Origin: Candidatus Rokuibacteriota bacterium
Lineage (GTDB): Bacteria > Methylomirabilota > Methylomirabilia > Rokubacteriales > CSP1-6
Direction of reading: 5' to 3'
Assembly (NCBI GenBank): GCA_016200085.1
Contig: JACQFL010000028.1
Location: 62,001 to 126,000 of the forward strand
Length of the DNA: 64,000 nt
Within the stretch, counting starts at the first letter, position 1. Each line of letters begins with the position of its first letter. Position numbers and translations under genes: made by a program. The notes below the pieces were generated by a model that was not told the DNA's origin, searched no databases, and saw nothing but the letters and a program-made list of their open reading frames with translations. Positions 7,589 to 17,203 of the stretch are shown here, in pieces.

Positions 7589-10500
7589 CTAGGCCCGCCG
7601 GCCCAGCGTCTCTTCGAAGAGGCCGCGGACTTCGTCGACGCCGAGCGGCTTGGTCAGCACCGGCCGGCCCGTGCGCGCGAGAAATGCCCGGGTGTCGCCG
7701 TCCAGCGCATCCCCGGTCATGAACACCACCCGCGCGGCCGTCCGGGGCTGGCGCTCGACGATCCAGGCCCACACGTCCTGGCCGCTGATGTCGGGCAGCC
7801 GGAGATCGAGCGCGACCAGATCGTAGGCCGCGCGCTCCAGGCACCCGATCGCTTCCAGCCCCGTGGCCGCGGCGGCCGCGGCGTGCCCCAGCCCCTCCAC
7901 GATCTCCGCGAGCAGCCCGCGCAGCCCGCTCTCGCTGTCCACCACGAGCACCCGCGCCGTGCCGGGGCGCCCCGCCGGAGGGCCGGCGGCGGGCTGCGCC
8001 ACGGCAGCGAGGGCGTCGGCGGCGGGCTCCGCCACCGCGCCGAGCGGCAGGCGTACGGTGAGCCGGGCCCCGCGCGCGGGCAGGGTCTCGGCCTTCATCC
8101 GCCCGCCGTGCGACTCGACGATCCCCAGCGCGAGGCTGAGCCCGAGCCCGGTTCCCTCGCCCACGCCCTTCGTCGTGAAGAATGGGTCGAAGACGCGGCC
8201 GAGGTGCTCGGGCGGAATCCCCGGGCCCTCGTCGTCGATCTGGGCCACGAGCTCCTCGCCGTCGCGGAAGACGCGCGCGGTCAGCGTGCCGCGCCCGCGC
8301 GCGCCGGCCATCGCGTGGCTCGCGTTGGCGACGAGGTTGACGAAGACCTGCTCGAGCTGCTGCGGGTCCGCGGCGATCGGGGGCAGCTCCGGCTCGACCT
8401 CGCGCACGACACGGATGCGCTGCCGCTCGAGCTCGGCGGCGTGCAGGTCGACGGCGCCGCCCACGACGGCCCCGAGGTCGATCATGCGGCGGACGGGTGG
8501 CTGGCGGCGGGAGAAGACCAGCAGGTCGCGGATGATCTTCGACGCCCGCCGGCACTCCGCTTCGACGGCGCGCAGGCGATGGAGCACGGCGGGCGGGAGC
8601 TCGGAGCGCTGGAGCAGCAGCTGGGCGGACATGAGGATGGTCGAGAGCGGGTTGTTCATCTCGTGGGCCATCCCCGAGAGCAGCGTGCCGAGGGCCGTGA
8701 GCTTGTCGGCCTGGATCAGCTGCGCCTGGGTTTCCTTCAGGGTGCGCAGATTCGCCTGCAGCTCGCCGTAGAGGCGCACCCGGTCGAGCGCGAGCGCGAC
8801 CTGCTGGGCCACCGTCGCCAGCACCCGCGTGTCCTCCTCGTCCAGCCGGTGCCGCTGGCGGTAGTGGGCGACGAGGACGCCGACGGGATCGTCGCGCACG
8901 CCGAGCGGCATCGCGAGCGCCGAGACCACCCCGTGCTCGGCCAGGTAGGCGGCGAAGGCGAAGCGGCGGTCGAGGGTGACGTCTTCGGCGTAGACCCACT
9001 CCCGGCGCGCGAAGGCGAAGCCGGCCACCGACTGGTTGGCCGTGAGGGTGACGGCGCCCACCACGCCGGGTCGCCAGCCGCTGCCGGCCACCAGCCGCAA
9101 CCTGCCGTCCGGCTCGGCGAGGAAGAGCCCGACGTCGTCCGCGCCGACCAGCGGGCCGGTGACCCCGACGGCCTCGTCGAGGAGCTTGCCTTCGTCGGTC
9201 GCCTCGAGCAGCCGCCGACAGAAATCCTGGAGCAGCTCATCGTGCCGCGCGCGGACGGCCAGACGGTCGAACGCCCGGCCATTCTCGATCGCCGCCGCGG
9301 CGAGCGCGCCGTAGGCGGCCAGCCGCTTGACTTCGGCCGCGGCGAAGCTGCGGGACGCCTCGAAGGAGACCTCGAGGGCGCCGAAGATCTCACCGGCCTT
9401 GATGCGCAGGGGCACCGCCAGCGCCGCGACGTAGCCCTGGCGCCCCGCGTGCTCACGCAGGCTCGTGGCCAGCGTGATGCGCGCGTCGTCGTGGATGTCC
9501 GGCGACCACACCGCGCGTCCCTTGGCGAGGGCCAGGCCCGCAACCCCCTGGCCCACCGGTCCGCCGAGGGCGGCGGCGAGCCGCTCGGCCATGCGCCCGG
9601 CGTGGCTGATCGCTCGCAGCGTGCGGGTGTCGGGATCGAGGCGGAAGAGCACGGCGCCGTCGGCGCCCGCGACCTCGAGCGCGCGCGTCGCGATGGCCTG
9701 GGCCACCGCGCCCAGATCGAGGGGACCCACGAGGGCGGCGCCCGCCGCGTGCAGGGCTTCGAGGTCCCGCTGGCGCGCGCGGGCCTGCTGGTAGAGCCAG
9801 ACCTGCTCGCGGATCACGGTGACGAAGATCACCGCGACGCCGAGCGGCTGCGCCAGGATGGCCAGGTACCACGGCACGCCGTACCGGTCGGGGCTCATGA
9901 GGAAGCCCGTGAGCCCGAGGATCCACAGGAATGCCGCGACGAAGAGCGCGCCCGCGAAGCGGTCCTCCCGGGCCCGCCGGTAGCGCCCGCGCGCCGCCCA
10001 CAGCGCCCACACCGACACGAGACCGTTCAGCACCGCGCCGGCCTCGATGGCCACCGGGCTCAGTCGTCCGTCTCCCGGCAGGACCAGCGGCGGCAACGTG
10101 CGCCACAGGGCGAGCACGGCGCCGGCCACGGTCGCGGCCGTCGCCACGATGACGGCCGCCATCGCGGCCCGGTCGCGATCCGTCAGCCGGTACGCACGAT
10201 CGCCCGCCCGGGCGGCGAGGGCGACCGCGGCGAAGCTCGCAAGATAGCTCAGCAGCAGGAAGTACGGGCTGACCGACGAGTCGAACCCGGGACCGGTGGG
10301 GTAGTCGGGCCGCGTCGCGATGTGCGCCATGGAGAGCAAGCCCGCCAGCCCGAGGACGGCGCCGAGGGCGGCCGAGCGCCGGTCGTTGCGGACCCGATGG
10401 CGCTCCAGGCAGGCGTACCCGATCACGAAGGCGAGCACGACGAACGGCGCGCCGAGGACGGGCACGGCGTAGGGCATCACGAGCCACGGCCCGTCGAGCC

Positions 10501-10621
10501 ACCGGGTGGCGAGCAGGACCACGAGGTACGCCAGGCCGAAGGCGAGGAGGGCCGCCAGCAGGAGCGCGAAGCCGACACCCGGCGTGCGGCGGGCCACCCC
10601 CGAGCCCTGGACGGTGGGCAT
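7589..10621 (-). CDS. hybrid sensor histidine kinase (TM region, two GAF domains, HisKA/HATPase, receiver)
   Basis: MAHEMNNPLSTIL H-box, GTGLGLSLALGIVESHGG G-box, C-terminal receiver (LVALDLRLPDISG); start uncertain. Confidence 0.9.
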   Translation of the reverse strand: MPTVQGSGVARRTPGVGFALLLAALLAFGLAYLVVLLATRWLDGPWLVMPYAVPVLGAPFVVLAFVIGYACLERHRVRNDRRSAALGAVLGLAGLLSMAHIATRPDYPTGPGFDSSVSPYFLLLSYLASFAAVALAARAGDRAYRLTDRDRAAMAAVIVATAATVAGAVLALWRTLPPLVLPGDGRLSPVAIEAGAVLNGLVSVWALWAARGRYRRAREDRFAGALFVAAFLWILGLTGFLMSPDRYGVPWYLAILAQPLGVAVIFVTVIREQVWLYQQARARQRDLEALHAAGAALVGPLDLGAVAQAIATRALEVAGADGAVLFRLDPDTRTLRAISHAGRMAERLAAALGGPVGQGVAGLALAKGRAVWSPDIHDDARITLATSLREHAGRQGYVAALAVPLRIKAGEIFGALEVSFEASRSFAAAEVKRLAAYGALAAAAIENGRAFDRLAVRARHDELLQDFCRRLLEATDEGKLLDEAVGVTGPLVGADDVGLFLAEPDGRLRLVAGSGWRPGVVGAVTLTANQSVAGFAFARREWVYAEDVTLDRRFAFAAYLAEHGVVSALAMPLGVRDDPVGVLVAHYRQRHRLDEEDTRVLATVAQQVALALDRVRLYGELQANLRTLKETQAQLIQADKLTALGTLLSGMAHEMNNPLSTILMSAQLLLQRSELPPAVLHRLRAVEAECRRASKIIRDLLVFSRRQPPVRRMIDLGAVVGGAVDLHAAELERQRIRVVREVEPELPPIAADPQQLEQVFVNLVANASHAMAGARGRGTLTARVFRDGEELVAQIDDEGPGIPPEHLGRVFDPFFTTKGVGEGTGLGLSLALGIVESHGGRMKAETLPARGARLTVRLPLGAVAEPAADALAAVAQPAAGPPAGRPGTARVLVVDSESGLRGLLAEIVEGLGHAAAAAATGLEAIGCLERAAYDLVALDLRLPDISGQDVWAWIVERQPRTAARVVFMTGDALDGDTRAFLARTGRPVLTKPLGVDEVRGLFEETLGRRA

Positions 10622-10750
10622 GCGCACTCCCCTTCCGCTGGCTGGCGTGACGGCCCCCCCGAGCGACGCGTCGGCCGGGCCCAGACCATAACACCGGGCG
10701 GGAGTGGACGCCATCTCCGGCCTGGAAGCCGGCCGGGGAACGCCGGTCGG

Positions 10751-11674
10751 TTACCTCCCGGGTCTCCGCCTGGTCGGCTCGGGTGGTTTCGGCGGCTCGG
10801 CGGGCGGCACCACGCTCCGGATCGGCGGCAGCGATTTCAGGTAGGCGACGAGCGCGCGCATGTCCCGGTCGGCGATCCTGCCCGCGTAGTACGGCCAGGG
10901 CATCGGCGCCCGTTCCGGCGAGCCGTCGCGCCGCAGGCCATTGATGCCGGCCACGATCTGGTCCGTCGTCCATTCCCCGAGGCCGGTCTCGCGATCGGTC
11001 GTGAGGTTGGCGCTGTACGTCACGCCCCAGGGCCCGGTGAACTTCCGACCCCCGGCGAAGAGCCGCCGCGCGTCGTCGCGCCGGCCGCCTGGGCCGGGCG
11101 GGGTGTGGCACTCCACGCAGTGGGCGATGGGGCCAGCGAGATAGGCGCCGTACTGGAGGATCTCCTGCGGCGGATCGGGCACCGACGTCACGGGTGGCCC
11201 CCACGATGGAGGCAGGGGCATCGTGTACCGGCTCTTCGCCACGCGGTTGCGCACCGGCTTCACCGACCTCAGATAGGCGACGATGGCGGTGACGTCGGTG
11301 TCGGAGAGCTGGCGATAGAGCTCGAAGGGCATCGGCGGCCCGAGTGTGCGCCCGCTCTTCGACTTGCCCTCGCGGATGGCGCGGACGATCTCGGCGTCCC
11401 TCCAGCCGCCGATCCCGGTCGTCCGATCGGGCGTGATGTTCGACGCGATCGCGGTCCCGAACTCCTCGGTGATGCTCCCTCCGCCCGCGAGGTGCTTGCC
11501 CGGCAGGTCCCCCGCCGGCCCCTTGGGGGTGTGGCAGTTCCCGCACGCGGCCAGGACCTCCACGAGATAGCGGCCGCGCTCGACGGGAGGCTCCGCCGCG
11601 GGCGCCGCGGGCGCGGCCAGGGCGAGCGTCACGAGCGCGGCGGCGAGCGCGGGCCCCAGGTTCCTCGTCGGCAT
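10751..11674 (-). CDS. exported diheme c-type cytochrome
   Basis: CGNCH and CVECH heme motifs, signal peptide. Confidence 0.85.
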   Translation of the reverse strand: MPTRNLGPALAAALVTLALAAPAAPAAEPPVERGRYLVEVLAACGNCHTPKGPAGDLPGKHLAGGGSITEEFGTAIASNITPDRTTGIGGWRDAEIVRAIREGKSKSGRTLGPPMPFELYRQLSDTDVTAIVAYLRSVKPVRNRVAKSRYTMPLPPSWGPPVTSVPDPPQEILQYGAYLAGPIAHCVECHTPPGPGGRRDDARRLFAGGRKFTGPWGVTYSANLTTDRETGLGEWTTDQIVAGINGLRRDGSPERAPMPWPYYAGRIADRDMRALVAYLKSLPPIRSVVPPAEPPKPPEPTRRRPGR

Positions 11675-11812
11675 GCCCGACAGTCTGGCGGCGTTCGCCG
11701 ACCGCGTCAACGCCGGGTCGGGCCACCCCCGCCGAGCAGCCGCAGGACCTCGCCGGACGCGGGCATGCGGCGCTGCACGTGCTTCGAAAAGACGAGTCGG
11801 CCATGATGTCCA

Positions 11813-12952
11813 TCACCGGTCTTGAGGTTGCGGGCGCTCGCGCAGCTCGGACAGGGTGACCTTGACGGTGCGGCGGCCATCGGCACGCGCCACGCCGAGC
11901 GAGACCGAGGTCCCCGGCGGGGTGCCCGCGATCCGCCGCGTCAGGTCGATCGGGGTCTGCAGCTCGCGGTCTTCGAGCGCGACGATCACGTCGCCGGGGC
12001 GCAGGCCCGCGGCGGCGGCGGGGGAGCGCGGCACGACGTCGGCCACGAGCGCGCCGCGCCGTCCGGGCAGGCGCAGCTCCCGCACGGCGTCCGGGGTGAC
12101 CGGACCGACGGCCACGCCGAGATAGCCGCGCGTGACGCTGCCGCGCTCCTTGAGCTGGGGCAGGACCTGCTTGGCCAGGTTGACGGGGATCGCGAAGCCG
12201 ATGCCGACCGACCCGCCCGTCTCGGAGAAGATCGCGGTGTTGATGCCGATCAGCCCGCCGTGCGCGTCGACGAGCGGCCCGCCGGAGTTGCCGGGGTTCA
12301 CGGAGGCGTCGGTCTGGATGAAGTCGTCGTACGGCCCGCTGCCGATGTAGCGCTCCTTGGCGCTCACGATCCCGGTGGTCACCGTCTGCTCGAGCCCGAA
12401 GGGATTGCCGATCGCCATCACGGGCGCGCCGACGTCGATCTGGTCCGAGTCGCCGAAGGGCAGCGGCGGCAGGCCGCGGGCGTCGATCTTCAGCAGCGCG
12501 ATGTCGGTCTTCGGATCGGTGCCGACGACCCTGGCGCGGTACTCGCTCTGATCGGCGAGGCGCACCACGATCTCGTCGGCCTCGCCCACCACGTGGTTGT
12601 TGGTCACCACGTAGCCGTCGGGGGACACGATGAAGCCCGAGCCCAGGCTCTGTCGGGCCCGGCCCTCCGGCAGCTCGAAGAAGCGGCGGAAGAACTCGTC
12701 CCCGCGCGGCGACCGCCGGATGCGCTGGGTGGTGCTGACGTTCACCACGCTGGGCCGGACCACCTTGGCGAGCTCGACCCAGACGGTCAGGGCCGGCGGC
12801 AGCGGCGCGTCGGTGCGGCTGTCCTGCCAGAAGGGCGTGGCCTCGACACGGGTGAAGCGCGGAGCGCGCACCTGCACCGAGACCACGCCCGTCGAGACGA
12901 GCCCCGCGACGACCGCCGCGGCGATGAGGACGACCAGCGCGAGGCGGCGCAC
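11813..12952 (-). CDS. S1C serine protease, DegP/HtrA-like with PDZ
   Basis: TNNHVV, DIALLKID, GNSGGPLVDAHG, PDZ GYLGVAVG. Confidence 0.92.
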   Translation of the reverse strand: MRRLALVVLIAAAVVAGLVSTGVVSVQVRAPRFTRVEATPFWQDSRTDAPLPPALTVWVELAKVVRPSVVNVSTTQRIRRSPRGDEFFRRFFELPEGRARQSLGSGFIVSPDGYVVTNNHVVGEADEIVVRLADQSEYRARVVGTDPKTDIALLKIDARGLPPLPFGDSDQIDVGAPVMAIGNPFGLEQTVTTGIVSAKERYIGSGPYDDFIQTDASVNPGNSGGPLVDAHGGLIGINTAIFSETGGSVGIGFAIPVNLAKQVLPQLKERGSVTRGYLGVAVGPVTPDAVRELRLPGRRGALVADVVPRSPAAAAGLRPGDVIVALEDRELQTPIDLTRRIAGTPPGTSVSLGVARADGRRTVKVTLSELRERPQPQDR

Positions 12953-12956
12953 AGAG

Positions 12957-13340
12957 CTACTTCGCCGCGGCCCGGAGCGTGACGATCAGGTCGCGGGCCA
13001 CCGTGCCGGTCGTGCCGCCGTCGGTCTCGAGCACCACGAAGTCTCCGGGCCGGACCTCCCCGAGCGCGATCATGGTGTCCGTGAAGTCCTCGCCCGCGCT
13101 GGTGAACGTGCCGGAAGGCTCGGAGACCACGACCCGCGCGCCGGCCGGCACGTGCACCCGCACCGTGCGCGGCTTCCCGTTCTCGACCAGCTCCTGGATC
13201 GTCACCGTGGCCGCCTGTGGATCGACCGCCATGACGGTGCCGGAGTGCCGCTCCGCCGCCCACCCGGGCGCGACGAGCGCGGCCGAGGCGACGAGCGCGG
13301 CGATCCCGATCACGCCGGCGATCGCGCGAGAGAAGCGCAC
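12957..13340 (-). CDS. hypothetical exported protein
   Basis: signal peptide and beta-rich domain; GTG start inferred. Confidence 0.5.
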   Translation of the reverse strand: MRFSRAIAGVIGIAALVASAALVAPGWAAERHSGTVMAVDPQAATVTIQELVENGKPRTVRVHVPAGARVVVSEPSGTFTSAGEDFTDTMIALGEVRPGDFVVLETDGGTTGTVARDLIVTLRAAAK

Positions 13341-13389
13341 GACGCTGTCCCCCCGCGGGGCGGCGCCCCGCGAGCGACGCACGGCGCAC

Positions 13390-13800
13390 TCACGGGAAGC
13401 GATGGCCGCCCCCTTCGAGCACGGTGTAGGACCAGACGCTGACGCGGTAATGATCGGCCGGCGGCAACGGCCCCACCTCGAAGTACGACCGCGAGAGTGC
13501 GGGAATGCCGCCCGGCACCCACGCCAGGCGCTGACCGACCAGTCGATTCGAGGCGTCGAGCGCCTGCGCGAGGACGCGGACATCGCCGACCGGACGCCCA
13601 TAGTTGTTGTAGACGTAGCCGCTGGCGCGGAGCGCCTCGCCCCTGGGCTCCACCGTGAAGTCGACCTTGAACCAGGTGTCGGTGAACCCGGGCAACGTGG
13701 TGGTCACCGTGGCCGAGGGCTCCATGCCTCCGGCCGCCCCGGCGGCGCAGCCGGTCAGCAGCAACGTCATCCCGAGCACGGCGCGGGCAAAGGCGCTCAT
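13390..13800 (-). CDS. hypothetical lipoprotein
   Basis: lipobox LLLTGCAAG. Confidence 0.6.
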   Translation of the reverse strand: MSAFARAVLGMTLLLTGCAAGAAGGMEPSATVTTTLPGFTDTWFKVDFTVEPRGEALRASGYVYNNYGRPVGDVRVLAQALDASNRLVGQRLAWVPGGIPALSRSYFEVGPLPPADHYRVSVWSYTVLEGGGHRFP

Positions 13801-14435
13801 CGACGGCCCCCCTCACCGCTGATTATCCCACCGCCCTCGCGGCGGGCCAGCCGTCGCACCGGTCGGTGGCGGAAGCACCCGACGAGGTGGTCGTTGACCA
13901 GCCCGGCGGCCTGCATGAACGCGTAACAGATCGTGGGCCCCACGAAGCGGAAGCCCCGCGTCCGGAGGTCACGGCTGAGGGCCTTCGAGACGGGGGTGGC
14001 CGCGGGCACCTGGCGCGGCGTCCGCCAGGCGTTCTGCACGGGCGTCCCGCCGACGAATTCCCAGACGTAGGCCGCGAAGCTGCCGTGCTCGCGCCGCACC
14101 TCCTGGAGCGCGCGCGCATTGGCGATGGCCGCCTCGATCTTCGCCCGGTTCCTGACGATGCCGGCGTCCGCGAGCAGGCGCCGCGCGTGGGCGGGCGTGA
14201 AGCGGGCGACGCGGCGGGGGTCGAAGCCGGCGAACGCGCGCCGGTAGGCCGCGCGCTTCCGGAGCACGATCGCCCAGCTGAGCCCGGCCTGAGCGCCCTC
14301 CAGCACGAGGAGCTCGAAGAGCCCACGGTCGTCCCGCACCGGGATCCCCCACTCCTCGTCGTGGTACCGGATGTCCAGCGCGCTGGTCGCCCAGTGGCAC
14401 CGCGAGCGATCGTCGGTGGGTGGCGGGGGCGGCAC
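13797..14435 (-). CDS. tag: DNA-3-methyladenine glycosylase I
   Basis: YHDEEWGIPVRDD, FVGPTICYAFMQAAGLVNDH; start inferred. Confidence 0.9.
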   Translation of the reverse strand: MPPPPPTDDRSRCHWATSALDIRYHDEEWGIPVRDDRGLFELLVLEGAQAGLSWAIVLRKRAAYRRAFAGFDPRRVARFTPAHARRLLADAGIVRNRAKIEAAIANARALQEVRREHGSFAAYVWEFVGGTPVQNAWRTPRQVPAATPVSKALSRDLRTRGFRFVGPTICYAFMQAAGLVNDHLVGCFRHRPVRRLARREGGGIISGEGGRR

Positions 14436-14571
14436 GACAGAACGGTACCATGCCCCGCGCCCGACGGCCCACCACGGGCGCCGCAAAGTGCCCCGATTCG
14501 CGGCGCGCTCGCTATACTCGATCCAGGCGGGCGGCGGCAGGCAGACGTTCACCACACGCGCGGGAGGCGCT

Positions 14572-15168
14572 GTGAGCAAGCACGGGCCCCACACCACCGG
14601 CACCACCCTGCGCCAGGCGGCATCGCTGGTGTTCGCGCTGACGTCGGTCGTGCCGCTCCTGATCTTCACGTATTCCCTGATCACCCTGGACGCGCTGGGC
14701 AAGGCGCGGTACCAGATCAATCTCGTGCTTGCCCTGGCGGTCTCGCTCCTCGGTTTTCATCTCTCGCGGATCATCATGGGACGGATGACCGAGCTGCTGC
14801 GATCCCTCAGCCACACGCCCGACACGCCCGATGTGCCGACCGTGCCGACGCGGGAGCAGCTGCAGGTGCCGGGTATCGGGGTGATCCAGGAGTTCCACGA
14901 GGTGCGCGGCGCCACCGACGTGCTCGCCGCGCTCTGGAAGAACGAGGCGCGCGCGCACGTGGGCCAACCCGTGCGGATCGCGGTGCGCAACGCGATCCGG
15001 CCCGTCACGGGGCTGCTCATCGAGGCGGGCGCCGAGGGCGTGCGCGTGGAGGTCGACGGCCAGGAGGTGGCGATCGCCTACGCGCGATTCTCGTCGATCA
15101 CCGCGCCGATCGGGGAGAGCGACACGCCACTGCCCCCGAAGGCCCCGCCCCGCGACGGCGGTCACTGA
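14572..15168 (+). CDS. hypothetical membrane protein, 198 aa
   Basis: two TM segments; GTG start. Confidence 0.6.
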   Translation: MSKHGPHTTGTTLRQAASLVFALTSVVPLLIFTYSLITLDALGKARYQINLVLALAVSLLGFHLSRIIMGRMTELLRSLSHTPDTPDVPTVPTREQLQVPGIGVIQEFHEVRGATDVLAALWKNEARAHVGQPVRIAVRNAIRPVTGLLIEAGAEGVRVEVDGQEVAIAYARFSSITAPIGESDTPLPPKAPPRDGGH

Positions 15169-15259
15169 TCCGGGGTGCCGGAAGAGCATGGCGCCGGCGA
15201 AGCCGGCGCTCGAGGATCGCGTGGGGCTGGGGACGCTCGGCGCCCCCGGCCCGACTCGA

Positions 15260-15628
15260 TCAGCTGCGCCAGGCGGCCCAGGCCAGGGTCAGCCAGCCGG
15301 CGATGAGGGCCAGGCCGCCGAGCGGCGTGATGGCCCCGAGCCAGCGCTGACCCGTCAGCGCGATCAGGTAGAGGCTGCCCGAGAAGACGACGGTGCCGGC
15401 CGCGAACAGCCAGCCCGCCGCCGACATCGTCGCGCCGGGCCAGCGCGCGGCAGCCCAGCCCACGGCGATCAGGGCGAGCGCGTGATACATCTGGTACCGC
15501 ACGCCGGTTTCGAACACGCTCAGCATCTCGGCGCCGAGGCGTGCGCGCAGGCCGTGAGCGCCGAACGCCCCGAGGGCCACCGCGATGGCGGCCGACAGCG
15601 CGCCCAGGGTCACGAACGTGCGGTCCAT
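15260..15628 (-). CDS. DUF423 family membrane protein
   Basis: GALSAAIAVALGAFGAHGL...MYHALALIAVG pattern. Confidence 0.85.
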   Translation of the reverse strand: MDRTFVTLGALSAAIAVALGAFGAHGLRARLGAEMLSVFETGVRYQMYHALALIAVGWAAARWPGATMSAAGWLFAAGTVVFSGSLYLIALTGQRWLGAITPLGGLALIAGWLTLAWAAWRS

Positions 15629-16137
15629 GCCGGTCTCGGCGAGGACGATACGCGCGCGGGCGCGGGCGTCAACGTGACGATGCGCGGCCGGAGCCCGGAG
15701 GCGACGACGTCGATCCGGGCGATGGTCACCGGCAACCGGAAGCGTCGCGGGCCGGCGCTGCCCGGGTTGACGAAGAGCACGCCGGCCCGGCGCTCGATCA
15801 CCGCCCGGTGGGAGTGGCCGCTCATGACGACGCTGACGCCCTCGCCGGCGCCGGCCCGGAACGCCGCGACGTCGTGGACGACGCGCACCACATGAGAGCC
15901 GAACCGGAACGTCTGGCGCTCGGGCAGCCTCCGGGCCCACGCGCCCACGTCGTTGTTGCCGCGCACCGCGATCACGGGCGCGAGCGCGCGCAGCGCGTCG
16001 AGCACGGCGGGATCGCCGACGTCGCCCGCGTGCACGATGAGGTCGCTGCCCGCCAGCGCGGCGAGGGCCTCGGGCCGCAGCAACCCGTGGGTGTCGGAGA
16101 TGAGGCCCAGGCGGCGCGGCGCGCGCGGCATCCTCAT
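15610..16137 (-). CDS. YfcE/MJ0936-type metallophosphoesterase
   Basis: LISDTHGLLRPEA, VHAGDVGD, VRGNND, SGHSH. Confidence 0.88.
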   Translation of the reverse strand: MRMPRAPRRLGLISDTHGLLRPEALAALAGSDLIVHAGDVGDPAVLDALRALAPVIAVRGNNDVGAWARRLPERQTFRFGSHVVRVVHDVAAFRAGAGEGVSVVMSGHSHRAVIERRAGVLFVNPGSAGPRRFRLPVTIARIDVVASGLRPRIVTLTPAPARVSSSPRPAWTARS

Positions 16138-16154
16138 GGCATGGAGGCGCGACG

Positions 16155-17162
16155 ATGAAGTTCGACGTTGGCATCCTGGGCAACCAGCCTGTCCCGATGA
16201 TCGTGCGGCAGGCGCAGCTCGCCGAATCGCTCGGCTACGACACGGTGTGGATCGCGGACACGCACCTCGTCTGCCGCGAGCTCTGGGTCACCCTCACCGC
16301 CTGCGTGCTGGCCACCTCGCGCATCCGGCTCGGGCCCGGGGTCACGGTGCCGCACACGCGGCACATCTCGGTGACGGCCAGCGCCATGGCGACGCTGCAC
16401 GAGATGGCCGAGGGGCGGCTCGTGCTCGGGATCGGCACCGGCGGCAGCTCGGCGGGGACGATGGGGCTCAGCGTGCAGCAGGTGGCGCGGGTCGCCACCC
16501 TGGAGGCCATGACGGGCTCGCTGCGCCGCTTGCTCGGACGCGGCACCATGCGCTTCGACAGCGGCTCCGAGGGCGGCATCGCGTGGCTCGACCGCCCGCG
16601 CCCGGTGCCGATCTACGTGGCGGGCTCCGGCCCCAGGATGCTCGCCGCCGCGGGCCGGCTCGGCGACGGCGCGATCGTGTATTCCAGCGTGTCGCCCTCG
16701 ATCCTCGGCCCCGCGCTCCGCTGCGTCGAGGAGGGCGCGCTCGCCAGCGGTCGGAGCCTCGACGATCTCGACGTCGCGGTGTGGGCGCCGACGTCGCTCG
16801 GCCGCGACCGCGCGCTCGCGCGCGACCACGTCCGCGGCCGCGTCGCCTCGGCGCTGCGCCACGCCTTTCCCGTCGAGTTCAGCGCCGAGGACCGGGCGGC
16901 GATCCAGCGCGTGCGCGAGCAGTACGACTCGTTCCAGCACGCCACCGCGGGCTCGACGCACCGCACGCTCGTCCCCGACCGCTTCGTCGACCTGATGGCG
17001 CTCGCGGGCACGCCGGGCGAGGTGGTCGAGCAGGTGCGGGGTATCGCCACGCTGCCCGCGATCGATCGCGTCATCGTCCTGCCCCAGGTGCCGGGCGAAG
17101 GTTTCATCGAGCGCGAGAGCATCCTGCAGCTGTTCGCGGAGGAGGTCATCGCCCGCGTGTGA
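16155..17162 (+). CDS. LLM class flavin-dependent oxidoreductase
   Basis: luciferase-like fold pattern. Confidence 0.85.
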   Translation: MKFDVGILGNQPVPMIVRQAQLAESLGYDTVWIADTHLVCRELWVTLTACVLATSRIRLGPGVTVPHTRHISVTASAMATLHEMAEGRLVLGIGTGGSSAGTMGLSVQQVARVATLEAMTGSLRRLLGRGTMRFDSGSEGGIAWLDRPRPVPIYVAGSGPRMLAAAGRLGDGAIVYSSVSPSILGPALRCVEEGALASGRSLDDLDVAVWAPTSLGRDRALARDHVRGRVASALRHAFPVEFSAEDRAAIQRVREQYDSFQHATAGSTHRTLVPDRFVDLMALAGTPGEVVEQVRGIATLPAIDRVIVLPQVPGEGFIERESILQLFAEEVIARV

Positions 17163-17203
17163 CGGCGCGGCGCGGACGGCGGCCGGCATGACCGGACGGG
17201 ACG

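Noticed and set aside
7883-11806. 1307-aa plus-strand ORF
   Set aside because: Antisense to the histidine kinase and cytochrome genes; low-complexity R/G/E/H composition typical of high-GC shadow frames.
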